NCBI GenBank assembly: GCA_020722005.1
Contig: DYLP01000003.1
Location: 1-64,000 of the forward strand
Direction: 5' to 3'
Source: Melioribacter roseus
GTDB taxonomy: Bacteria; Bacteroidota; Ignavibacteria; Ignavibacteriales; Melioribacteraceae
DNA length: 64,000 bases
The position numbers were made by a program, and so were the translations under genes. This document shows, piece by piece, positions 48,756-58,094 of the stretch (its first letter is position 1; each line of letters begins with the position of its first letter). The notes beneath the pieces are model-generated. The model did not search any database, was not told the origin of the DNA, and was given only the letters and a program-made list of their open reading frames with translations.

Positions 48756-49298
48756 CTAATCCGACACCGGATAATCAGTTTTAATTTCTTTTTTGCGAAT
48801 TTTTTCGAGTTGTTCTTTCAATTGCTTCCTTACATCGTCGGCAACTCTGTCGGGAATCATTTTGCCAATTAAATGGTCGTACTCATGAAGTATAACGCGA
48901 GCCAGCAGATCAGAAGCTTCCATTTCCTGTATATTTTCGTCTGTGTCAAGATAACGTACTTTAATTTCTTTTGGTCTTTCGACCTCAGCATGTAAAGTCG
49001 GTAAACTCAGGCAACCTTCTTCCATCGAGACATATTCGTCCGATTCTTCAATTATTTCTGGGTTAATCATTACAAGTGGTTTGAATTTTTCGTATCCTTC
49101 CACTTCTTTTAAATCGATGACAAAAAAGGAGTTATCTATTCCGACCTGATTTGCTGCCAGACCTATTCCGTATGCTCTGCGCATCGTTTCAAACATATTT
49201 CGGATATTATCAATAACAGTATCATCTATCTGATCGATTTTTTTTGTCTTCTGTCTGAGTATTTTACTTCCATAAATTTTAATCGGTAAAACAGCCAT
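48756..49298 (-). CDS. def: Peptide deformylase
   Basis: A 180-residue iron-type metalloenzyme that removes the N-formyl group from nascent proteins. The three motifs are GIGLAANQVG, EEGCLSLP and HEYDHLIGK, the last holding the metal histidines and the catalytic glutamate. It lies upstream of fmt. Confidence 0.96.
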   Translation of the reverse strand: MAVLPIKIYGSKILRQKTKKIDQIDDTVIDNIRNMFETMRRAYGIGLAANQVGIDNSFFVIDLKEVEGYEKFKPLVMINPEIIEESDEYVSMEEGCLSLPTLHAEVERPKEIKVRYLDTDENIQEMEASDLLARVILHEYDHLIGKMIPDRVADDVRKQLKEQLEKIRKKEIKTDYPVSD

Positions 49299-49313
49299 AA
49301 GAACTCCTTCTGT

Positions 49314-50201
49314 TTATAATTTGTTTATGACTTCAGCGCTTAAGTCTTTGTATAACAAAACTTCGCTGGCATAAAAATACATTCGAATCAACAATCGAAA
49401 AATAATTAAGATTTGTTGAAGAAGAAAGGCAATTGCCAAAAAGTAGTATGGAGTACGTGGCAAAAAGTAGACAATTGCGTTATAAAGCAGAGCTCCCCCT
49501 GCCCCAATTAGTGCAATTATAAAAAATACAATGAAGATAATTCTGAAATTTTTATAAATAAAATGTGCTGCCCTAAAAATGTATTTGAATATTTCATATT
49601 TATCGTTGAGAGCAAGAGATACTTTAGTATAATCTGATACTATTGAGTTTATACCAATTAAAAATATAAGGAATGAATATCTCAGACTCCGTATTAGAAA
49701 TTCTGCCATGACATTTTCTGAATTGCGGAAAAAAAATGAAATTAATTTTCCCAGATAGTCGTTAAGTATAAATGTCAGAGCGTATAATAAAGTCGAAACC
49801 AGTAGTACCTTGAAAAAACGAAAGAAATACTTCACCCCACCGTAAAAAAAATCAACCATATGGTTTTTTCCGTTGTTATTAAAAACAGAAATCAGTCCTC
49901 CGAGGTAAAATGTCTGAATCAAGGTATAAATAACAACAACGATATAAATGAGCAATGGAATTTGTCCAAGTTGAGTTTTATAGAGACTCTGAAACTGAAC
50001 AAACCAGAAATAATCAAACTGTTGATTTAACTGGTCACTAATGATGGAATGACTTAAGCTGTTTTCAAGTAAAGTGAAAATTACCACACTTGTCAAGAGT
50101 GCGAATGCGGAATTTGTAATCCATAGTAAAATGACAAATTTTATATTATAGAATACAAGTCTAAAAGCCTGAATGAGGGCATCCTTTATAGTCAATTTCA
50201 T
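49314..50201 (-). CDS. Polytopic membrane protein of unknown function
   Basis: A 295-residue integral membrane protein with about six hydrophobic segments and no domain that I recognise. I chose the ATG at 50201 (MKLTIKDALIQAF), which overlaps the M1 peptidase stop (ATGA), and not the 25-codon extension that lies within that gene. The layout, with a short N-terminal amphipathic segment then long helices, resembles DUF975/YckC-type membrane proteins only loosely. It lies between the M1 peptidase and def. Confidence 0.75.
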   Translation of the reverse strand: MKLTIKDALIQAFRLVFYNIKFVILLWITNSAFALLTSVVIFTLLENSLSHSIISDQLNQQFDYFWFVQFQSLYKTQLGQIPLLIYIVVVIYTLIQTFYLGGLISVFNNNGKNHMVDFFYGGVKYFFRFFKVLLVSTLLYALTFILNDYLGKLISFFFRNSENVMAEFLIRSLRYSFLIFLIGINSIVSDYTKVSLALNDKYEIFKYIFRAAHFIYKNFRIIFIVFFIIALIGAGGALLYNAIVYFLPRTPYYFLAIAFLLQQILIIFRLLIRMYFYASEVLLYKDLSAEVINKL

Positions 50202-52174
50202 CCGATACTCCCGAGAATTATCAAAGCGTTTTGCACCCAAAAAAACCAGCGTGCTGAAATCGATAAGGAAGCCCAATACCTTTTTTTAATCATATACGAA
50301 TTATTTGCAAAATTTATATCAAGAAGATTTTTTCGGTAAGGGTCTATTTCCGCACCAAGTACTATGTCATCAGTTTCGAAATAAAATATTTTCCACCTCG
50401 ATTCGTTTTCCCATCTCGTGTACAATGTGTCGTTTTCTGTGTAAAATGCGATATCGTTTTTAAAGAATCCATCGCCTTTGCGTTCAGCCGTAACAGCATA
50501 TCGATTATTACTAACTTTGTTGACAGCTGTAATACTGTAATCGAAAATTTTTGAATCGGCATAAAATTCTTTGAAGAACCAATCAATTTCTTCATCGGAA
50601 AATTGTTTGACAAGATTAATAAAATCGTTTGCTGTAACGTGTTTGAATTTATATGCATTGTAATATTCTTTAATTATTTTTTCCATTCTATCAGTACCGA
50701 GATACCTTTCGAGTGTATGAAGCATCAATTCCGGTTTTGAATACGAATTGACCACATAGGCAAGTTTGGTGGGATGAGTAAATGAGAGGTCGGAAATAGA
50801 ACCGATTGTTGGATTTCTGTAGTAATTGGCTGCGCTTTGGGCTCCAAGGTTTATTGGTATATCAGCTACAGTATAAATAATTGGTATTTCACCATAAGAG
50901 AGGAAATTCAGACCGAAAACGGGGATAAATTTGGCAATGCGGAAATAAGCGTAGATTTCAGGGTAATATTTGTACATAAATTTAGTGGCAAAATACGAGG
51001 CGAAACCTTCGTCGAGCCATGCTTCGTATACTTCATTATTTGCAATTATTCCCTGGAAATATTGGTGTGCGAATTCATGTGCAACCAGATATTCAGGCCA
51101 GCCAATCTTTTCAGGTGAGAATAATTCAGCACTCACAGTGAACAATGCGGGATATTCCATCCCACTCGAAGCAGAAGTACGCGGTACATCAACAAGGCTC
51201 AGATTACTATAAGGATAGCTTCCAACTTTATCTTCGAAATAAGTCAAACAATTAATTACAGCCTGTCTGTATCTGTCTTTAAATTTACGCCTCTCCGGTT
51301 GTATAAAAAGATTTACATTAACAATTGTGCCATCCTTTCTTTTATAATATGTTTTTTCATATTCGATATGGTCTGTAACAGCCCATACAATGTCGTGTAT
51401 TCCAGCCTGAACTACTTTATACGTCTTGTAGCCTTCTTTTTCATGCACATCAGTAATTTCGCCGTTAGCTATCAATATAAAGTTCGCTGGAATTGTAATA
51501 GTCAATTTGTATAGACCGAAATCTGAATAATAGTTCAAATACGGATAATACGAACTACAGGTCCATTTGCCATTCTCGAAGACGCCAATTTTGGGATACC
51601 ATTGAGAAATAAAATCAAAATTCCGTCCTCTTGCCGTACCAAGCCTTTTAACCGATACAGGAATTCTTAGCTTGTATTTGATTTCGATTCTGACAGTGTC
51701 CCCCGGATTTGCCGTTTTTTCGAGTGTAAATTTTGCTACTGTACTATCGTGCGGATTGACAATTTCCGGATTAACAAAAACAAGATATTTCTTTAAGCCT
51801 TCTGCTTTTATCGACTCGATTTCTACCCGAGTCATATTCATTTTATTTAGATGATAAGCTTGCGCAAAAAAAGTGTTATTGTTGCTATAAGCGTTTGGAT
51901 ATAAGTGAAGATAAATTTCGTTAGTCGGGAATTTAGTTCTATTAATCCAGTAAATTTCTTCACTGACAATTGTAAGGTTATCAATCGGGTCGTAATTTAT
52001 ATTGAATGAGTAATTTGCAACGGGAATAAAATTTTTAGTTTCTGAAGCTATTAATCCATCATCGTACACCTGATTATCATACGAATAGTGAATATCAAAT
52101 AAAAATTTTTCTTCGGAATAATGTATAATTACTCCGAGCAAAAGAACTGAAAGAATGATATAACGAATTTTCAT
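50198..52174 (-). CDS. M1-family zinc aminopeptidase
   Basis: A 658-residue gluzincin. The zinc motif HEFAHQYFQG (about 365) with the downstream glutamate in EAWLDEGFASY gives HExxH-x18-E. The substrate-recognition region reads SSGMEYPAL, a variant of GAMEN. A membrane-proximal signal segment (YIILSVLLLGVIIHYS) is at the N-terminus, and a hydrophobic stretch (FFWVQNALIILGSI) is at the C-terminus, so it is likely anchored and exposed to the periplasm. Substrate unknown. Confidence 0.9.
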   Translation of the reverse strand: MKIRYIILSVLLLGVIIHYSEEKFLFDIHYSYDNQVYDDGLIASETKNFIPVANYSFNINYDPIDNLTIVSEEIYWINRTKFPTNEIYLHLYPNAYSNNNTFFAQAYHLNKMNMTRVEIESIKAEGLKKYLVFVNPEIVNPHDSTVAKFTLEKTANPGDTVRIEIKYKLRIPVSVKRLGTARGRNFDFISQWYPKIGVFENGKWTCSSYYPYLNYYSDFGLYKLTITIPANFILIANGEITDVHEKEGYKTYKVVQAGIHDIVWAVTDHIEYEKTYYKRKDGTIVNVNLFIQPERRKFKDRYRQAVINCLTYFEDKVGSYPYSNLSLVDVPRTSASSGMEYPALFTVSAELFSPEKIGWPEYLVAHEFAHQYFQGIIANNEVYEAWLDEGFASYFATKFMYKYYPEIYAYFRIAKFIPVFGLNFLSYGEIPIIYTVADIPINLGAQSAANYYRNPTIGSISDLSFTHPTKLAYVVNSYSKPELMLHTLERYLGTDRMEKIIKEYYNAYKFKHVTANDFINLVKQFSDEEIDWFFKEFYADSKIFDYSITAVNKVSNNRYAVTAERKGDGFFKNDIAFYTENDTLYTRWENESRWKIFYFETDDIVLGAEIDPYRKNLLDINFANNSYMIKKRYWASLSISARWFFWVQNALIILGSIG

Positions 52175-52212
52175 AGCAGTTAAACATATTAAGGAGGAAG
52201 GATTAATTCAAT

Positions 52213-52241
52213 AAAAAAGGCTGCCTGAAGCAGCCTTTTTT
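52213..52241 (-). terminator. Rho-independent terminator after hsp20 (first copy)
   Basis: GGCTGC (52219-52224) and GCAGCC (52230-52235) form a 6-bp GC-rich stem with a five-base loop, and the flanking A-run and T-run extend it. The U-run is present on both strands, so it may work in both directions. It lies directly after the small heat-shock gene stop at 52246 and separates it from the M1 peptidase gene. Confidence 0.8.
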
Positions 52242-52245
52242 AATC

Positions 52246-52644
52246 TTATTTTATTTCAATCGTTCTGGGTTTTATCCTTTCGTGTTTCGGCAGTTTGACT
52301 TCGAGTATACCGTTTTCAAGACGAGCTTCGATATTTGATTCGTCGATAGAATCGCCAATTTTGAAGCTACGGTAGAAATTGCCGGTTTCGGTTTCTTTCA
52401 AAACGTATTTTCTATTAACTGCTTCATCGAAATTGATTCTACCCATAATTATGAGTTGTTCGTCTTCAAGTTTAATTTTAAGATTATCTTTTGAAACGCC
52501 GGGTAAATAAGCATTGAGATAAAAATCGTTATCAGTTTCGTAGATATCAACTAAGGGAGCAACCCACGATTCTTTTTCGAGTGCTTCTTCCCAGCTCTTC
52601 TGAGTGTGGCTCTGAACTTCCATTACATCTTTTGTTTCTGCCAT
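52246..52644 (-). CDS. hsp20: Small heat-shock protein (Hsp20/alpha-crystallin)
   Basis: A 132-residue ATP-independent holdase. The alpha-crystallin domain (about 30-125) carries LPGVSKDNLKIKLEDEQLIIMG and the C-terminal ENGILEVKLPKHE. The ATG at 52644 is fixed by a perfect AAAGGAGGTGAT ribosome-binding site just upstream. A GTG codon nine bases earlier would put that site in the reading frame. It follows dnaK in the same run. Confidence 0.93.
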   Translation of the reverse strand: MAETKDVMEVQSHTQKSWEEALEKESWVAPLVDIYETDNDFYLNAYLPGVSKDNLKIKLEDEQLIIMGRINFDEAVNRKYVLKETETGNFYRSFKIGDSIDESNIEARLENGILEVKLPKHERIKPRTIEIK

Positions 52645-52648
52645 AGTT

Positions 52649-52660
52649 ATCACCTCCTTT
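52649..52660 (-). promoter_or_regulatory. Full-length Shine-Dalgarno of hsp20 (first copy)
   Basis: The minus strand reads AAAGGAGGTGAT, complementary over 12 bases to the expected 3' end of 16S rRNA. It is followed by AACT or ACT-type spacer and the ATG at 52644. The same leader precedes the second hsp20 gene at 55093-55104. Such an unbroken match is stronger than the weak sites of most genes in this window. Confidence 0.8.
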
Positions 52661-52678
52661 TTTTATTATTAAACTTTT

Positions 52679-54589
52679 TTATTTATCATCATCGACCACT
52701 TCATACGAAGCATCTTCAACATTTCCTTCTGTTTTGGGTTCGGATTTAGCACTTCCATCACCTGGTGCTTGTTGTGCTCCAGGCTGGCTTTGCTGCTGAT
52801 AGAGTGTTTGAGCAATTTCGTTCCAGACTTTTGTTAAGCTGTCTGTGGCTGATTTAATCTGGTTAACATCATTAGATTTCAAAGCGTCTTCGACTTTCTG
52901 AATTTCGCTTTCGAGTCTACTTTTCTTGTCAGCAGGCAATTTATCACCCAATTCGTTGATCTGTTTTTTCGTTTGGAATACCAGATTGTCTGCGTTATTT
53001 CTAATTTCGGCGGCTTCTTTCTTTTTCTTATCCTCGGCTGCGTGAGACTTGGCTTCTTGCTTCATCTTTTCGATTTCATCTTTCGTTAAACCACTTGATG
53101 ATGTAATTCGTATACTTTGTTCTTTATTTGTTGCTTTGTCTTTAGCAGATACATGCAAAATACCGTTCGCATCGATATCGAATGTAACTTCAATCTGTGG
53201 AATTCCTCTGGGTGCTGGTGGAATTCCATCGAGATGGAATCGCCCGAGTGTTCTATTGTCTGCAGCCATTGGACGTTCGCCTTGTAGTACATGTATTTCC
53301 ACAGAAGGCTGATTGTCGGCAGCCGTCGAGAATATTTCACTTTTGCGCGTTGGAATTGTTGTATTAGCAGGGATTAATACAGTCATTACACCGCCCAAGG
53401 TTTCGATACCGAGTGAAAGCGGAGTAACGTCGAGTAAGAGAACATCTTTAACGTCGCCTGCAAGAACACCTCCTTGGATTGCAGCACCTACAGCTACTAC
53501 TTCATCTGGATTAACCCCTTTATGAGGTTCTTTCCCGAATATTTTCTTGACAATTTCCTGAACTTTTGGGACACGGGTAGAACCACCTACAAGTATTACT
53601 TCATCGATTTGTGAAGGGGTTACACCAGCGTCTTTCATTGCTTTTTCACACGGCTCAATTGTCTTTTGAATCAGGTCGTCGATTAACTGTTCAAATTTAG
53701 CCCTTGTAATTGTAATGTTAAGGTGTTTAGGTCCATCTTGGGTTGCGGTAATAAACGGTAAATTTACATCTGTTTGAGCTGACGATGAAAGTTCGATCTT
53801 GGCTTTTTCAGCTGCTTCCTTCAGGCGTTGCAAAGCCATCGGATCTTTCCTGAGATCGATTCCTTCTTGTTTCTGGAATTCGTCTGCAAGGTAATTGATC
53901 AAACGCTGGTCAAAATCGTCTCCGCCAAGATGTGTGTCACCATTGGTCGATTTAACCTCGAAAACACCTTCGCCAATTTGAAGTATCGAAATATCGAATG
54001 TACCACCACCTAAATCATAAACTGCTACTATCTGGTCTTTATGCTTTTTATCGAGACCGTAAGCCAGAGCAGCGGCTGTAGGCTCGTTTATAATTCTTTT
54101 TACTTTCAGTCCTGCAATTTCACCAGCGTCTTTCGTAGCCTGTCTTTGAGCATCGTTAAAATAAGCAGGCACAGTAATAACAGCTTCTGTTACTTCCTGT
54201 CCGAGATAGTCTTCTGCGGTTTTTTTCATCTTCTGCAAAATCATGGCAGAAATTTCAGGCGGAGAATAAAGTCGATCTCCAATCCTAACACGTGCAGAGC
54301 CATTATCCGAACCAGTAACTTCATAAGGAACTTCTTTTATCTCCTGTTGGACTTCATTAATACGTCTTCCCATAAAACGTTTAATCGAAAAAACGGTATT
54401 CTTTGGATTTGTAATAGCCTGTCGTTTTGCAGGTTGTCCTACAAGAATTTCACCATTTTTAGTAAATGCGACTACAGATGGAGTAGTTCTTCCACCCTCA
54501 GAATTAGGTATAACTACTGGTTCGTTGCCTTCCATTACAGCAACACACGAATTTGTAGTACCCAGATCAATTCCAATAATTTTTCCCAT
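52679..54589 (-). CDS. dnaK: Molecular chaperone DnaK
   Basis: A 636-residue Hsp70. The nucleotide-binding domain (about 1-385) begins [16 protein letters not shown] and has [14 protein letters not shown]. The substrate-binding domain has [17 protein letters not shown]. The helical lid ends in an acidic EVVDDDK tail. It is flanked on both sides by hsp20 genes, but grpE and dnaJ are not nearby. The upstream gap contains the terminator of the preceding hsp20, so dnaK may have its own promoter or be attenuated. Confidence 0.97.
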   Translation of the reverse strand: MGKIIGIDLGTTNSCVAVMEGNEPVVIPNSEGGRTTPSVVAFTKNGEILVGQPAKRQAITNPKNTVFSIKRFMGRRINEVQQEIKEVPYEVTGSDNGSARVRIGDRLYSPPEISAMILQKMKKTAEDYLGQEVTEAVITVPAYFNDAQRQATKDAGEIAGLKVKRIINEPTAAALAYGLDKKHKDQIVAVYDLGGGTFDISILQIGEGVFEVKSTNGDTHLGGDDFDQRLINYLADEFQKQEGIDLRKDPMALQRLKEAAEKAKIELSSSAQTDVNLPFITATQDGPKHLNITITRAKFEQLIDDLIQKTIEPCEKAMKDAGVTPSQIDEVILVGGSTRVPKVQEIVKKIFGKEPHKGVNPDEVVAVGAAIQGGVLAGDVKDVLLLDVTPLSLGIETLGGVMTVLIPANTTIPTRKSEIFSTAADNQPSVEIHVLQGERPMAADNRTLGRFHLDGIPPAPRGIPQIEVTFDIDANGILHVSAKDKATNKEQSIRITSSSGLTKDEIEKMKQEAKSHAAEDKKKKEAAEIRNNADNLVFQTKKQINELGDKLPADKKSRLESEIQKVEDALKSNDVNQIKSATDSLTKVWNEIAQTLYQQQSQPGAQQAPGDGSAKSEPKTEGNVEDASYEVVDDDK

Positions 54590-54632
54590 TTTATTCTCCT
54601 CTTATTTATAATGTTTTAGTAATTACCATAAG

Positions 54633-54669
54633 AAAAAATAGAGTTGAAGTGAATTACTTCAACTCTATT
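54633..54669 (-). terminator. Terminator hairpin overlapping the hsp20 (second copy) stop codon
   Basis: AATAGAGTTGAAGT (54637-54650) and ACTTCAACTCTATT (54656-54669) form a perfect 14-bp stem with a five-base loop. In minus-strand RNA it is followed by a run of six U (54638-54633). The hsp20 stop at 54654-54656 lies in the loop/stem, so the last codons of the gene make one arm. It would cut transcription between hsp20 and dnaK. Confidence 0.8.
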
Positions 54670-55088
54670 ACTTTTTCTTTCTTTGGTTTTGGATTCAATT
54701 TTTTCATTTTGATGCTGAGCATTCCATTTTCAAACTTAGCTTCAACATTGTCGGTATCAACATCTGCCGGAAGCGTAAATGACCTCTTGAAGCTACCGAA
54801 TACACGCTCGGAGCGATAATAATTTTTCTCTTTTTTTTCTTCTTCTTTTTTCTTTTCACCTTCTATCGTTAAAATGTTATCTTGCAGTGTAATTTTTACA
54901 TTTTCTTTTTTTACGCCAGGAATTTCGGCAACTACATTAATTGATTCGTTATCTTTAGAAATGTCGATACGCGGATTAAAATTATCGGCTAATGTAAAAC
55001 CGAAGTTGGTGAAATCTTCAAAATATCTCTGTATTCTGTCATGTAAGGTTTCGAGTTCTTTCAAAGGTTCAAATTTTACGAGTGTCAT
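54654..55088 (-). CDS. hsp20: Small heat-shock protein (Hsp20/alpha-crystallin), second copy
   Basis: A 144-residue small heat-shock protein. The crystallin domain includes IPGVKKENVKITLQDNILTIEGE and FENGMLSIKMKKL, and has a Lys/Glu-rich insert (KKKEEEKKEKNYY). The start at 55088 is set by AAAGGAGGTGAT upstream. It is upstream of dnaK and differs clearly from the other copy, so the two are paralogues and not a recent duplication. Confidence 0.93.
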   Translation of the reverse strand: MTLVKFEPLKELETLHDRIQRYFEDFTNFGFTLADNFNPRIDISKDNESINVVAEIPGVKKENVKITLQDNILTIEGEKKKEEEKKEKNYYRSERVFGSFKRSFTLPADVDTDNVEAKFENGMLSIKMKKLNPKPKKEKVIELK

Positions 55089-55092
55089 AGTT

Positions 55093-55104
55093 ATCACCTC
55101 CTTT
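55093..55104 (-). promoter_or_regulatory. Full-length Shine-Dalgarno of hsp20 (second copy)
   Basis: The minus strand reads AAAGGAGGTGAT, a 12-base complement of the expected 16S rRNA 3' end, followed by AACT and the ATG at 55088. It is base-for-base the same leader as in front of the other hsp20. No CIRCE or ROSE-like hairpin was found around it. Confidence 0.8.
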
Positions 55105-55316
55105 TATTGGTTTTACATATTTTCGTTTTATATAGTACAAGATATGCGCCAAACATTAAATATTACACAATTTATTGAAATATAATAAGTTACAAGAATT
55201 TTCATAAAAATTAACAATTTCTGTAACAATGACATATTGCAGTCAGAATTGAGCATATTTTGTAATTATGGCAAAAATGCCCGTCAAATATTCACAAGAA
55301 ATTACGGAGGTATAAA

Positions 55317-56084
55317 GTGTTTAATATTGAAGAATTCGATATTAAGCTCGACACAGAAATTATAGGACGTAATTTTGTTTATTGCGACGAAGTTGAGTCG
55401 ACAAACGACCTTCTTTTGAAATCCAAAGACTTCAATCAGCATGGTACCGTACTGATGGCTGAGTTTCAGACACACGGTAAAGGGAGAAAAAACCGAGAAT
55501 GGATAAGCAATGCCGCGCAGAATCTTACTTTTTCAATATTACTCAAACAAAATTATCCTGAAAAAAAAATTAACATAATTAATTTGCTTTCCTCCCTTTC
55601 GGTAGCTCAGGCGCTTGAAAATTTATACCAGCTAAACATTGAACTGAAATGGCCTAATGATGTCCTGGTAAATAAAAGGAAGATAGCAGGTATATTGCTG
55701 GAATCGGTATCAAAAGGGAAAAAAATCGAGAAACTCGTAGTGGGAATCGGCATCAACGTAAATCAGCCAAATTTTCCAGGCAAATTCGAAATACAGCCGA
55801 CTTCAGTCAGAAAGGAATTTAAATCGATTGTAAGTCGTGAGCGTCTTCTGAGCGAAGTTTTAAATATATTCGAAAATTTACTGGCAACAGCATTCGAAAA
55901 TTCAAACAAAATTTTAAACGATTGGCGTGAACGCTGCAAAATGATAGGCGAAAGAGTTAAAATTATTCAGGACAATAAAACTTTAGTCGGGGTATTTGAC
56001 GATATCGACGAGGAGGGATATTTAATGCTGAAATCAGAAGACAAAATTGAAAAAATTCATTACGGAGATGTAAGTCTAAGATAA
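55317..56084 (+). CDS. birA: Biotin-[acetyl-CoA-carboxylase] ligase
   Basis: A 255-residue biotin protein ligase that attaches biotin to the carboxylase carrier protein. The catalytic domain holds EVESTNDLLL, the biotin/AMP loop HGKGRKNREW, LKWPNDVLVN and KIAGILLE. The N-terminal DNA-binding helix-turn-helix of the E. coli repressor is absent, so it is the non-regulatory form. The start is a GTG preceded by GGAGG. The carboxylase subunit accD lies 1.2 kb away on the other strand. Confidence 0.93.
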   Translation: MFNIEEFDIKLDTEIIGRNFVYCDEVESTNDLLLKSKDFNQHGTVLMAEFQTHGKGRKNREWISNAAQNLTFSILLKQNYPEKKINIINLLSSLSVAQALENLYQLNIELKWPNDVLVNKRKIAGILLESVSKGKKIEKLVVGIGINVNQPNFPGKFEIQPTSVRKEFKSIVSRERLLSEVLNIFENLLATAFENSNKILNDWRERCKMIGERVKIIQDNKTLVGVFDDIDEEGYLMLKSEDKIEKIHYGDVSLR

Positions 56085-56099
56085 CTGAAAGGCAGTCAA

Positions 56100-57254
56100 G
56101 TGAGGAAAATATATCTCGACAATGCAGCAACCACTCCAATGGATAAGAGAGTAATTGAAAAAATGCTCCCTTATTTGAATGAATATTATGGAAATCCTTC
56201 ATCAATTCATTCATTTGGGAGAAAAGCTCGTGTTGCTGTCGAAGAAGCACGCGAAATTATTGCTGAATTTATTAATTGTAAACCAGGCGAAATCTACTTT
56301 ACGAGTTCCGGAACCGAAGCTAATAACTTTGTCTTGTCAGGAATTAGCAAAACGGAATACATCGAATCAGGCAGAAAAAGTATAATTACATCGTTGTCCG
56401 AACACCATTCAGTACTGGAAACATGCGATAAACTGGCAAACGAAGGTTTTACTATTCGTAAATCTGCCATCGAGAAAACTACTTCTGTTCCAATTGAAAA
56501 TGTAACAGGATTAATTGACGACGACACGTCGTTAATTTCAATCATACACATCAATAACGAAACAGGCGTTATTAACAACATAAAACATCTATCAGAGCAA
56601 AAACCGACGAATGTTTGTCTGCACACAGATGGGGTCCAGAGTTTTGGAAAAATTACTATCGATGTCAAAGAATTGGGCGTAGATGCGTTCACTGCATCTG
56701 CCCATAAAATCAGAGGTCCGAAAGGAATCGGGTTTGCTTATGTAAAATCGGGCACACCCATTTCACCTTTAATATACGGAGGCGCACAGGAAAGGAATCG
56801 AAGGGGTGGAACGGAAAACGTTCCTGCAATTGTTGGATTTGCCGAAGCTGTAAAAATTGCTTCAAACGAAATGAAAGAGAATTATGAACATGCAAAATCT
56901 TTACAAAGAAAATTTCTTGCAGGCTTGGAATCGTTAAACGACAATAGTTTTATTGTCAACGGTGAACCGCAGCATTTCCCTTTCATCACGAGCATTACTC
57001 TTTTATCAGATTATTACAACAACGATACAGAAGCAATTCTAATGTATCTTGATATAAATGGCATAGCTGTATCGAGCGGAGCTGCCTGTACTTCAGGCAC
57101 TCTTAAGCCTTCTCATGTTTTATTGAGCACAGGCATGAAATATGAGGATGTAACTGGCACTATACGATTTTCATTCGGAAGTCAAAATACTGGCGAAGAA
57201 ATCGAATACGCACTTGAAATAATTTCAAAATTATTAAAAAAGTTTCGAAAGTAA
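56100..57254 (+). CDS. Cysteine desulfurase (NifS/IscS class)
   Basis: A 384-residue PLP enzyme that transfers sulfur from cysteine to a protein partner. The N-terminus is YLDNAATTPMD, the PLP lysine is in SAHKIRGPKGIGF, and the catalytic cysteine is in SSGAACTSGTLKPSH. The start is a GTG after a GAAAGG site. No iscU or nfu gene is adjacent. It ends exactly at the convergent accD stop. Confidence 0.92.
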   Translation: MRKIYLDNAATTPMDKRVIEKMLPYLNEYYGNPSSIHSFGRKARVAVEEAREIIAEFINCKPGEIYFTSSGTEANNFVLSGISKTEYIESGRKSIITSLSEHHSVLETCDKLANEGFTIRKSAIEKTTSVPIENVTGLIDDDTSLISIIHINNETGVINNIKHLSEQKPTNVCLHTDGVQSFGKITIDVKELGVDAFTASAHKIRGPKGIGFAYVKSGTPISPLIYGGAQERNRRGGTENVPAIVGFAEAVKIASNEMKENYEHAKSLQRKFLAGLESLNDNSFIVNGEPQHFPFITSITLLSDYYNNDTEAILMYLDINGIAVSSGAACTSGTLKPSHVLLSTGMKYEDVTGTIRFSFGSQNTGEEIEYALEIISKLLKKFRK

Positions 57255-58094
57255 TCAGGTCAAATAGTCAATTAACAATGTCAGTTTATCTTTCAGCTCT
57301 TTTCTATTAACTATAAAATCGACGAAGCCATTTTCTAAAAGGAACTCGGAGCGCTGGAAACCTTCGGGCAGATCTTTACCAATTGTTTGTTTAATGACAC
57401 GCGGTCCAGCAAATCCAATTAACGCCTTTGGTTCGGCAATAATCACATCGCCCAACATGGCAAAACTTGCAGTAACTCCTCCGGTTGTAGGATCCGATAA
57501 AACTGAAATATAGGGAATCCCTGCATCAGACAATCTGGCTAAGCGTGAACTTGTTTTAGCCATCTGCATCAACGAAAATGCTCCTTCCATCATTCTTGCT
57601 CCACCACTCTGACTAACAATTATGAGCGGAATTTTATTTTGATAGGCAACATCTGTAATGCGAGCAATCTTTTCTCCCACTACCGAGCCCATACTTCCAC
57701 CAATAAAACGAAAATCCATCACTGCAATAGCTGATTTTATACCGTTAATTTTTCCCGTCCCCGTTATAACTGCGTCATTCAGACCTGTTTTCTTAATTGT
57801 CTCACTAATACGGTCGGTATATTTTTTTGTGTCCTCGAATTGAAGCGGGTTAGCGGAAATCATCTTTTTGTCATATTCTTTGAATGTACCTTTATCAAGA
57901 ATAATGGAAATATACTGGTCGCTTCCAATTCTAAAATGATAATTACATTTAGGACAAACCCATAAATTAGATTCCAGTTGTCTATTGTGTATAATTTCAC
58001 CGCAGTCGCTGCATTTTGACCATTGTCCGTCAGGGATGTCGGTCTTTTTACTTTCGGGCGAGATATTTTCTTTTTTTCTTCTGAACCAGGGCAT
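57255..58094 (-). CDS. accD: Acetyl-CoA carboxylase carboxyltransferase subunit beta
   Basis: A 279-residue carboxyltransferase beta subunit. The N-terminal zinc ribbon is CSDCGEIIHNRQLESNLWVCPKC. The CoA-binding core has SQSGGARMMEG and DPTTGGVTASFA. It makes malonyl-CoA for fatty acid synthesis. Its start overlaps the stop of the DUF1573 gene (TGATG). Confidence 0.95.
   Translation of the reverse strand: MPWFRRKKENISPESKKTDIPDGQWSKCSDCGEIIHNRQLESNLWVCPKCNYHFRIGSDQYISIILDKGTFKEYDKKMISANPLQFEDTKKYTDRISETIKKTGLNDAVITGTGKINGIKSAIAVMDFRFIGGSMGSVVGEKIARITDVAYQNKIPLIIVSQSGGARMMEGAFSLMQMAKTSSRLARLSDAGIPYISVLSDPTTGGVTASFAMLGDVIIAEPKALIGFAGPRVIKQTIGKDLPEGFQRSEFLLENGFVDFIVNRKELKDKLTLLIDYLT

Noticed and set aside
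55089-55316. CIRCE or RNA-thermometer element before hsp20
   Set aside because: No TTAGCACTC-type inverted repeat and no stretch able to pair with the GGAGGTGAT site was seen.
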